Origin: Campylobacteraceae bacterium
GTDB taxonomy: Bacteria; Campylobacterota; Campylobacteria; Campylobacterales; Campylobacteraceae
Direction of reading: 5' to 3'
Length of the DNA: 64,000 bases
Assembly (NCBI GenBank): GCA_012519705.1
Contig: JAAYPR010000038.1
Location: 62,001-126,000 of the forward strand
The position numbers and the translations under genes are program-made. Shown one piece after another: positions 56,627-64,000 of the stretch (its first letter is position 1; every line of letters begins with the position of its first letter). The notes beneath the pieces are model-generated. The model did no database searches, had not been told where the DNA came from, and worked only from the letters and a program-made list of their open reading frames with translations.

Positions 56627-57844
56627 TTAATCCATCCTTCCAAAAATAATAGAGCCGTTAGTTCCACCAAAGCCAAATGAGTTGCTCATAACCACATTTA
56701 AGTCAGCTTTTCTAGCTACATTTGGAACGTAATCTAAATCACAATCCTCATCTTTTTCTATCTGGTTAATTGTAGGTGGAATTATACCTTGCTGCATCGC
56801 CATTAGAGAAATAACCGCCTCCATAACACCAGCAGCACCTAAACAGTGTCCAACTTGACCCTTAGTAGAGCTAACTGGAGGAACATTGTCTTTTCCAAAA
56901 AGCTCTTTTAGGGCGGCAGTTTCATTTTTATCATTTATGGCAGTTGATGTTCCGTGAGCGTTGATATAGTCAACCTTTGGTTTGCCTGCCATTTTGTAAG
57001 CTTTTGTCATAGCACGAAGTGGGCCGTCAAGAGTTGGGGAAGTTATGTGGTAAGCATCACCACTTTCACCAAAACCTAAAATTTCAGCATAAATTGTAGC
57101 TCCTCTAGCTTTAGCGTCTTCATACTCTTCTAAAACTAAAGCAGCAGCTCCCTCACCCATAACAAAACCATTTCTTCCCTTGTCAAAAGGTCTTGAAGCA
57201 GTTTTTGGGTCATCGTTTCTATCAGATAGTGCCTTCATAGCAGCAAACCCACCAACGCCTATAGTGCATATCGTTGACTCAGCTCCTACAACCAGCATCT
57301 TTTTAGCTGAACCTACCATGATGGTCTTAGCAGCTTCAGAAATAGCGTGAGTTGAAGCTGCACATGCTGTAACGCTAGATAAATTTGGTCCTTTAAGCCC
57401 GTGAGCTATAGAAACCATTCCACCAAGCATATTAACTAAAGCTGATGGTATGAAAAAAGGTGATATTCTTCTAGGTCCTTTTTGGATAGCGGTAGTTACA
57501 TTCTTCTCAATATTTGGAAGTCCGCCTATACCTGAAGCCGAGCTAACGCCAAATTCATCAGCATCAAATTCGCTTAAATTTGCATCGCTCATCGCCTCAG
57601 CAGCAGCCTTTAGTCCAAGCTGGATAAATCTATCCATCTTTTTTACTTCTTTTCCATCCTCAACAACGCTCAGCGGATCAAAACCTTTAATCTCAGCCGC
57701 TATTTGAACTGTAAGATCACTTGCATCAAAAGATGATATGGTGTCAACACCAGTTTGACCTTCGCAAATAGCTTTAAAAGAGCTATCTTTGTCAAGCCCA
57801 AGGGAATTTATCATCCCTATACCTGTTACTACGACTCTTTTCAA
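56627..57844 (-). CDS. fabF: 3-oxoacyl-ACP synthase II
   Basis: [62 protein letters not shown]. Confidence 0.97.
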   Translation of the reverse strand: MKRVVVTGIGMINSLGLDKDSSFKAICEGQTGVDTISSFDASDLTVQIAAEIKGFDPLSVVEDGKEVKKMDRFIQLGLKAAAEAMSDANLSEFDADEFGVSSASGIGGLPNIEKNVTTAIQKGPRRISPFFIPSALVNMLGGMVSIAHGLKGPNLSSVTACAASTHAISEAAKTIMVGSAKKMLVVGAESTICTIGVGGFAAMKALSDRNDDPKTASRPFDKGRNGFVMGEGAAALVLEEYEDAKARGATIYAEILGFGESGDAYHITSPTLDGPLRAMTKAYKMAGKPKVDYINAHGTSTAINDKNETAALKELFGKDNVPPVSSTKGQVGHCLGAAGVMEAVISLMAMQQGIIPPTINQIEKDEDCDLDYVPNVARKADLNVVMSNSFGFGGTNGSIIFGRMD

Positions 57845-57870
57845 AACATCTCCTTGTAACTATAGAAAGG

Positions 57871-58098
57871 TTAAAGTTTTTCTATATAACTAACAACATC
57901 ACCTATACTAAGTAGTTTTTCTGCATCAGCATCTGGAATTTCAACTTCAAATTTCTCTTCTAGAGCCATTACAAGCTCAACAACGTCTAGACTATCTGCA
58001 CCTAAATCTTCAATAATCTTTGATTCCATTTTAACTGCGTCAGCCTCAACACTTAGTTGCTCAACTACTACGTCCCTTACATCTTCAAAAATTGCCAT
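57871..58098 (-). CDS. acpP: Acyl carrier protein
   Basis: [35 protein letters not shown]. Confidence 0.98.
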   Translation of the reverse strand: MAIFEDVRDVVVEQLSVEADAVKMESKIIEDLGADSLDVVELVMALEEKFEVEIPDADAEKLLSIGDVVSYIEKL

Positions 58099-58214
58099 TT
58101 TAGCACTCCTTAATAAAAAATTTCTGTATTCTACAATATTTAAGCTTTTGTTTAAGTTAAAAGCATTTTGTAATTATATCATAATTTTAGCTTTATTTAA
58201 ACAAAAATCTTAGC

Positions 58215-58958
58215 TTACATATATAAGCCGCCATTTACCTTTAAAACTTCGCCTGTAATATAACTTGATGCATCACTTAGTAAAAACGCCACCGCATTTG
58301 CCACATCTTCTGCCGTTCCAAATCTTTTAAGAGCGATAGCATCGGTGTAGCTTTTCTTAATCTCATCACTTAAAACCTCAGTCATCTCAGTTGCGATAAA
58401 GCCCGGAGTTATGGTGTTAAACCTAACATTTCTACTAGCTCCTTCTTTGGCAAAGCTTTTGCTCATCGCTATCATTCCGCCTTTGCTTGCTGCGTAGTTT
58501 GTTTGTCCTGCATTACCCATCTCGCCTACGATTGAAGCGACGTTTACAACTGAACCAAAGCGTTTTTTACTCATCGCTTTTAAAGCCTCTCTTGAGCCGA
58601 TAAATGCTGAAGTTAAGTTCGCATCGATTACGCTTGTAAAGTCTTCTAGTTTCATTCTTAAAGCTAATTTATCATTTGTGATGCCAGCGTTGTTTACTAG
58701 ATAGCTTAGCTCGCCATCAGTTTCAACTATCAATTTTATAGCCTCTGTAAAACCCTCTTCATCTGTTGCGTCAAATTTAACAACCGCCGCACTTCCGCCG
58801 TTTTTAATGATTTCTTCCATTAAAGCATCGGCGATTTCTGGTTTTGAGCGGTAGTTTATCCAAACTTTTAAGCCACGACTTGCTAAAACTTTACAAATTT
58901 CAGCCCCTATTCCACGGCTTCCGCCTGTTACTAAAACGTTTTTTCCACTAAATTTCAT
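58215..58958 (-). CDS. fabG: 3-oxoacyl-ACP reductase
   Basis: NVLVTGGSRGIGAEICKVLA, NNAGITNDKLALRMK, NYAASKGGMIAMSKSFAKE, YITGEVLKVNGGLYM. Confidence 0.96.
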   Translation of the reverse strand: MKFSGKNVLVTGGSRGIGAEICKVLASRGLKVWINYRSKPEIADALMEEIIKNGGSAAVVKFDATDEEGFTEAIKLIVETDGELSYLVNNAGITNDKLALRMKLEDFTSVIDANLTSAFIGSREALKAMSKKRFGSVVNVASIVGEMGNAGQTNYAASKGGMIAMSKSFAKEGASRNVRFNTITPGFIATEMTEVLSDEIKKSYTDAIALKRFGTAEDVANAVAFLLSDASSYITGEVLKVNGGLYM

Positions 58959-59099
58959 AACTTTTCCTTAAAATTAAGTTTGACCTACAATTCTACTAAA
59001 AATAAGTAAATTTATTAAGCTTTTAGCTTTTTTGTTACTTGCTTTGTTAAATTTATTTAAAATTTAAGTTGTAGCTTGCTTTTAGTTACCGTAAATTAT

Positions 59100-59417
59100 T
59101 TAAGAAGCTATATTTAACTCCACTATATCAAACCCGCAGCTTTTAGCCTCGAGCAGACTTGCATCTAAGTAGTAAATATTTTCACCGCCTACAATAGAAG
59201 CTATCTTTTGAGCCATTTGTTTAGCTCCAACAGAAGTGAAACAGCAAAATACATACTCTTGTTTTGAGTTTTCTTTTATGAAGTTAAGAATTTGCTCTTC
59301 ACTGTTTAAATTTAGAGAGTTTTTTATATGAGCCGTTAAATACCGCTCTTTACTTCTAATGTCAATAAGCAGATGTTTATCTAAATTTAACTTATCAATT
59401 CTTATAGCTTTACTCAA
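59100..59417 (-). CDS. Rhodanese-like domain protein
   Basis: LLIDIRSKERYLTAHIKNSLNL; VFCCFTSVGAKQMAQKI. Confidence 0.82.
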   Translation of the reverse strand: MSKAIRIDKLNLDKHLLIDIRSKERYLTAHIKNSLNLNSEEQILNFIKENSKQEYVFCCFTSVGAKQMAQKIASIVGGENIYYLDASLLEAKSCGFDIVELNIAS

Positions 59418-59506
59418 ATTTCAGTCCTTGCTTAGTTTTTATCTAGACATAAAAATATATTTTGCAAATTTTATACTTATTTATTAAATTTAAAAAACAC
59501 TATTTT

Positions 59507-59536
59507 AATTTATACGGTATAATTACCGTATAAATT
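59507..59536. promoter_or_regulatory. Inverted-repeat operator upstream of the RHH/MazF module
   Basis: AATTTATACGGTA-TAAT-TACCGTATAAATT, 13-bp perfect arms, ending 23 nt before the antitoxin ATG. Confidence 0.7.
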
Positions 59537-59559
59537 ATAGGTATATTAAAGGAGTAGAT

Positions 59560-59811
59560 ATGACATCTAGTAAACAAAAAGTTACTTTATCCCTTGATGT
59601 AGATATGGTAAATACCCTAAAAGAGCTTCAAACAACTTACTCTTTTAAATCTATGTCTGCCGTTGTAGATGAGGCGATAAAAAGCTATAAACAACAAAAA
59701 AAGCTTGAAAAATGGAAAAATGGTTTTGAGATTGCTCAAAATGACAACTCTATTTTATCAGCTGAATTAGAGCTAGCAGACAGTGGAGACTTTGACTACT
59801 ATGAAAAATGA
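59560..59811 (+). CDS. Ribbon-helix-helix antitoxin (MazE-type partner)
   Basis: QKVTLSLDVDMVNTLKELQTTYSFKSMSAVVDEAIKSY RHH fold; 11-nt overlap with the downstream toxin. Confidence 0.85.
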   Translation: MTSSKQKVTLSLDVDMVNTLKELQTTYSFKSMSAVVDEAIKSYKQQKKLEKWKNGFEIAQNDNSILSAELELADSGDFDYYEK

Positions 59812-60172
59812 AATTCTACAAGGTGAAATTTGGCTTGTAGATTTTGAGCCAAAAGTTGGCAGTGAAATAGCCAAACTTCGCCCAGCTGTTGTTATAAATA
59901 GCAATCTTGGCAAAAATTATGACATTAAAATTCTACTCCCCATCACTAGCTATCAGGATAAATTTAGAGATATTCCATTTTTTTATAAGCTTAATAACTA
60001 TAAAAAATTTGGACTTGATAACCCTTCAGCTGTGAATTGCTTTCAAGTGAAATCTTTTTCAAGCAAGAGATTTAAACAAAAACTAGGGGCTATAGATGAT
60101 AAAACTCTTTTTGAAATTCATCAAATCTTAGCCCAAGTATTAAATCCTTTTTATGTGATTAAAATTGAGTAA
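59801..60172 (+). CDS. MazF/PemK-family endoribonuclease toxin
   Basis: GEIWLVDFEPKVGSEIAKLRPAVVINSN; ILLPITSYQ. Start set at MKNEILQGE. Confidence 0.9.
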   Translation: MKNEILQGEIWLVDFEPKVGSEIAKLRPAVVINSNLGKNYDIKILLPITSYQDKFRDIPFFYKLNNYKKFGLDNPSAVNCFQVKSFSSKRFKQKLGAIDDKTLFEIHQILAQVLNPFYVIKIE

Positions 60173-60206
60173 ATTCCACCCATAATGAGTAGAATTTACC
60201 ACGAAT

Positions 60207-61673
60207 CTAAAAAAGTGCCTCATCCATAACACTAGGAATTTCAAGTCCCATGATTTTAAGCACGGTTGGGGCGACGTTGCTAAGTCCGCCGTTTTGTATC
60301 TTGCTAACACCCTCTGCCATCACGAAGCAAAACACATCAAATGTTGTGTGGTTTGTTAAAACGCCTTCTTTTTCGCTTCTCATCGCTTCGCAGTTTCCGT
60401 GGTCTGAAATTTGAACGTAAGCATAACCGCACTCTTTTGCTTTTTTTACGATTTTCCCTAAGCACTCATCAACTGCCTCAACAGCTTTTATAGAGGCTTC
60501 ATAGTTTCCAGTATGCCCTACCATATCGCCGTTTGCGAAGTTTACAACGATAAAGTCATGCCCGAACTCCATCCCAGCGATAACTGCGTCACATACTTCA
60601 TATGCACTCATCTGCGGCAATTCATCGTAAGTTTTAACCTTAGGGCTAGGGACTAAAACTCTTGTTTCATTTAAATTCGGAGCCTCAACTCCGCCGTTGA
60701 AGAAAAATGTCACGTGAGCGTATTTTTCAGTTTCTGCGGTGTGGAGCTGGGTTAAGCCATTTTGTGCAACAACTTCACTTAGAGTGTCCTTAATATCATC
60801 GTTTTCAAAAAGCACAGGGAAGCTAAATTTATCATCATAGTTTGTCATGGTGATAATGTTTTTTGTGAAATTTGGACGCTCAAACTCGCTAAATTCCACC
60901 TCGCCAAGAGCTGAAACTATCTCTCTAGCTCTATCGTTTCTAAAATTTATAAAAATAACAGCGTCATCTTTTTGAAGTCCATCAAACTCCACAAAACTAG
61001 CAGGCTTGATAAACTCGTCAGTTACGCCCGTCTCATAAGAGTTTTGCATATATTCGCTTGGCTTTTGGCTCACTAAGTTTTCATTTAAAGCGATAACTTT
61101 ATAAGCCTCTTCTACTCTCTCCCATCTTTTGTCTCTATCCATCGCATAAAATCGCCCAGTTATCGTGGCTAGATACCCACTTTTTTCAAGGTGCTTGATA
61201 AACTCTACTCCACTTGTTGGGCTTACATCTCTACCGTCTGTGATAGCGTGAGCGAAAACTTGCTTTTCATTTTTCTTCAAAATAGCACAAATTTCATCAA
61301 AATGAGTCATATGAGAGTGAACGCCGCCATCACTATAAAGACCTATAACATGCACTCTTTTGGCGTCCATTCCAGCTAGTTTTTTCATGATTTTAGTCTC
61401 AAGCTCGTTTTTTTCTATCGCCATATCTATTTTGACTAAGTTTTGGTACAAAATCCTGCCTGAGCCTATCGTCATATGTCCTACTTCGCTATTTCCCATC
61501 TGCCCTTTAGGAAGCCCAACTGCTTCGCCTGAAGTTTTGAGAAGTGAGTTTGGCACATTTTTAAACAGCCACTCATATGTTGGTTTATTTGCCGCCGCAA
61601 AAGCGTTAAACTCATCACTTGGGTTGTATCCGATACCGTCCGTTATGACTAAAACTGTTTTTTGTTTCATCAA
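60207..61673 (-). CDS. gpmI: 2,3-bisphosphoglycerate-independent phosphoglycerate mutase
   Basis: VLVITDGIGYNP, GLPKGQMGNSEVGHMTIGSGRILYQ, HAITDGRDVSPTSG, QISDHGNCEAM. Confidence 0.96.
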   Translation of the reverse strand: MMKQKTVLVITDGIGYNPSDEFNAFAAANKPTYEWLFKNVPNSLLKTSGEAVGLPKGQMGNSEVGHMTIGSGRILYQNLVKIDMAIEKNELETKIMKKLAGMDAKRVHVIGLYSDGGVHSHMTHFDEICAILKKNEKQVFAHAITDGRDVSPTSGVEFIKHLEKSGYLATITGRFYAMDRDKRWERVEEAYKVIALNENLVSQKPSEYMQNSYETGVTDEFIKPASFVEFDGLQKDDAVIFINFRNDRAREIVSALGEVEFSEFERPNFTKNIITMTNYDDKFSFPVLFENDDIKDTLSEVVAQNGLTQLHTAETEKYAHVTFFFNGGVEAPNLNETRVLVPSPKVKTYDELPQMSAYEVCDAVIAGMEFGHDFIVVNFANGDMVGHTGNYEASIKAVEAVDECLGKIVKKAKECGYAYVQISDHGNCEAMRSEKEGVLTNHTTFDVFCFVMAEGVSKIQNGGLSNVAPTVLKIMGLEIPSVMDEALF

Positions 61674-61769
61674 ATTTTCCTATTTCTTTTTATAAATTTT
61701 TGCTTTAAAATAAATATATAAGCATAATTATAGTAGAATTTTTCTTTTTATTTATTAAGGATAAATTTA

Positions 61770-62834
61770 ATGTTTTATTTTTTATATGATTTTTTTGGAG
61801 TGAATTTATTTAGCTATATCACAGCAAGAAGTGGTTTGGCGTTTTTTATCTCATTTTGCTTGACTATATTTTTAATGCCTAAATTTATCTCTTGGGCGAA
61901 GCTTAAAAAAGCAAACCAACCCATTTACGAACTCGCACCCAAAACTCACAAAGCTAAAAACCACACTCCGACAATGGGCGGACTTGTGTTTGTCTCATCA
62001 GCTGTTGTGGCATCCATCCTTTGTGCAAAACTAACAAATATCTACGTTTTAGGGGCTTTGATATGCTTAGTTGGGTTTTCGATTATCGGTTACAAAGATG
62101 ACTTTGCGAAAATCAGCGGTGGTAAAAACCAAGATGGATTAAAAGCAAAAACTAAGTTTGCATTTCAAATCCTACTTTCGCTTTTCATAGCTCTGTTTTT
62201 ACTAACATTTTCAGGGCTTGATACAAATTTATATATTCCTTTTTATAAACATCCTGTGATTGATTTAAAATATTTCATAGTGATATTTTGGGTTTTAGTC
62301 ATCACAGCTAGCTCAAACTCTGTAAATTTAACAGACGGACTTGACGGGCTTGCCACCGTTCCATCAATCATGGCAGTTGTCTCTCTTGCGATTTTCCTTT
62401 ATCTAAGCGGGCATGCTATTTTTAGCGACTATCTATTTTTACCAAAGATAAGCGGGGCTGGGGAAGTTGTGGTTATCTGCTCAGCACTAGTTGGCTCTTT
62501 GCTTGGGTTTTTATGGTATAACTGCCATCCGGCTGAAATTTTCATGGGAGATAGCGGAAGCTTAAGTGTTGGGGCATTTATCGGTTACGCTGGGGTTATA
62601 AGTAAAAACGAGTTATTGCTAGTTTTGATAGGCATTATCTTCGTGGCTGAGACTTTGAGCGTGATTTTACAAGTTGGAAGCTTTAAAGCGTTCAAAAAAA
62701 GAGTGTTTTTGATGGCACCACTTCATCATCACTTCGAGCTTAAGGGCTGGGCTGAAAATAAGATAATTATAAGGTTTTGGATAGTTGCTTTGATAGCAAA
62801 TGTTATCGCTCTTGCGTCTTTAAAACTAAGGTAA
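61770..62834 (+). CDS. mraY: Phospho-N-acetylmuramoyl-pentapeptide-transferase
   Basis: [68 protein letters not shown]. Confidence 0.97.
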   Translation: MFYFLYDFFGVNLFSYITARSGLAFFISFCLTIFLMPKFISWAKLKKANQPIYELAPKTHKAKNHTPTMGGLVFVSSAVVASILCAKLTNIYVLGALICLVGFSIIGYKDDFAKISGGKNQDGLKAKTKFAFQILLSLFIALFLLTFSGLDTNLYIPFYKHPVIDLKYFIVIFWVLVITASSNSVNLTDGLDGLATVPSIMAVVSLAIFLYLSGHAIFSDYLFLPKISGAGEVVVICSALVGSLLGFLWYNCHPAEIFMGDSGSLSVGAFIGYAGVISKNELLLVLIGIIFVAETLSVILQVGSFKAFKKRVFLMAPLHHHFELKGWAENKIIIRFWIVALIANVIALASLKLR

Positions 62835-62839
62835 ATTTA

Positions 62840-64000
62840 ATGAAAAAATCACTCTTTGGATATGGAAAAACAACAAAAGCTATCGCAAAGTCTGCCGCCT
62901 GTGGCGAAATTTGGGACATCTATGATGATAAATTTAAAGAAATCTCACTTGATGAGTTTGGAAACTCTTTACTTCCGGTGAGCGAATTTGATGCAGACAA
63001 AAGCGAGTTAGAAATCCCAAGTCCTGGCTTTCCACTCACTCATGAGCTTATAAAAAATGCTAGAAATTTAATCAGCGAATATGACTATTTCAGGGACACA
63101 GCACCCACTAAAATTTGGATAAGCGGGACAAATGGCAAAACCACAACCACCCAAATGCTAGGACTTTTGTTTAAAAGTCACGGCGGAGTTGTGGGCGGAA
63201 ATATCGGTGAACCTTTGGCAAGTCTTGATAAAAACGCTAAATTTTGGCTACTAGAGACTAGCTCATTTACCATGCACTACACTAAATTTGCATATCCTAA
63301 AATTTACGCCCTGCTTCCTATAACGCCTGATCATCTAAGCTGGCATGGAAGTTTTAGTGAGTATGAAAATGCAAAACTAAAGCCACTTTCTATGATGGAT
63401 AACTCTTGCACGGCGATAATCCCTAAAAAATATGCTGATATCAAAACCAAAGCTAAAGTCTATTTTTATGAAAATGAGAGTGATTTAGCTGAAATTTGCG
63501 GTGTAAGCTTAAATAGTGTGAAATTTAGAGTGCCGTTTTTGATGGATGCTCTTTTAGCGTTATGTGTGGCGAAATTTGCTTTTGGCGTTGTGGACACTGA
63601 ACTCATAAATAGCTTTAAGCTTGATAAAAACAGAGTTGAGGAGCTTAGAGACTCTAAAAACAGACTTTGGGTAAATGATACAAAAGCTACAAATTTAGAC
63701 GCAACTATCCAAGCCGTTAGAGGATATAGCGAGCATAAAATTCATCTTATTTTAGGCGGAGATGATAAAGGGGTGGATTTAGAGCCGTTGTTTGAGAGTT
63801 TAAAGGGGCGAGATTTAGAGATTTATGCTATCGGTTCAAGCAGCGTGAAAATTTTAAATTTAGCTGATAAATTTGATATAAAAGCCTCAAATTGTGAGTT
63901 TTTGAGTGTTGCAGTTGAAAAAATATCTCTAAGCTTAAAGGCTGATGAAGTTGCACTTCTAAGTCCAGCGTGTGCGAGTTTAGACCAGTTTAGCTCATAC
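62840..64000 (+). CDS. murD: UDP-N-acetylmuramoylalanine--D-glutamate ligase (3' end beyond the window)
   Basis: MKKSLFGYGKTTKAIAKSA..., WISGTNGKTTTTQMLGLL; directly downstream of mraY and open to the window end. Confidence 0.93.
   Translation, partial: MKKSLFGYGKTTKAIAKSAACGEIWDIYDDKFKEISLDEFGNSLLPVSEFDADKSELEIPSPGFPLTHELIKNARNLISEYDYFRDTAPTKIWISGTNGKTTTTQMLGLLFKSHGGVVGGNIGEPLASLDKNAKFWLLETSSFTMHYTKFAYPKIYALLPITPDHLSWHGSFSEYENAKLKPLSMMDNSCTAIIPKKYADIKTKAKVYFYENESDLAEICGVSLNSVKFRVPFLMDALLALCVAKFAFGVVDTELINSFKLDKNRVEELRDSKNRLWVNDTKATNLDATIQAVRGYSEHKIHLILGGDDKGVDLEPLFESLKGRDLEIYAIGSSSVKILNLADKFDIKASNCEFLSVAVEKISLSLKADEVALLSPACASLDQFSSY

Noticed and set aside
60169-60199. GTAAATTC...GAATTTAC hairpin between mazF and gpmI as a terminator
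   Set aside because: Short AT-rich stem with a long loop and no T-tract; likely chance in this base composition.

Overview
The 64 kb window is from an AT-rich Campylobacter-like (Campylobacterota) chromosome, inferred from protein content and gene order. Most of it is housekeeping: ftsH, prmA, hisA, fabI, tpiA-pgk-gapA, hisG, coaX, gatC, fur, lysS, glyA, aroE, prfB, nhaA, panC, rimO, tilS, miaB, nusA, dnaX, rho, accA-fabF-acpP-fabG, gpmI, mraY and murD. The standout is a general N-glycosylation (pgl) locus at about 3.1-19.9 kb on the minus strand. The stretch that holds pglK/pglH/pglI/pglJ in C. jejuni (between gne and pglB) is here occupied by a complete sialic-acid cassette: neuC, neuA, neuB, a Wzx-type flippase, a GT52-family sialyltransferase and two other glycosyltransferases. 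These are tightly coupled into pglB-A-C-D-E-F. The simplest reading is a bacterial N-linked glycan capped with sialic acid. Secondary points: a Doc toxin/unknown antitoxin pair inside the tpiA-fabI operon with an ATP-cone-like tail; a RHH/MazF module with a 13-bp inverted-repeat operator; a NadD-RsfS fusion ORF; a secreted ATP-dependent DNA ligase overlapping a PolB-like exonuclease gene; an orphan PilT; a YfgM/BamB-like pair; a NosL with a cytochrome-like tail; and a gene that seems to lack a canonical start codon. I saw no rRNA, tRNA, CRISPR array or IS element, but this was by eye only.
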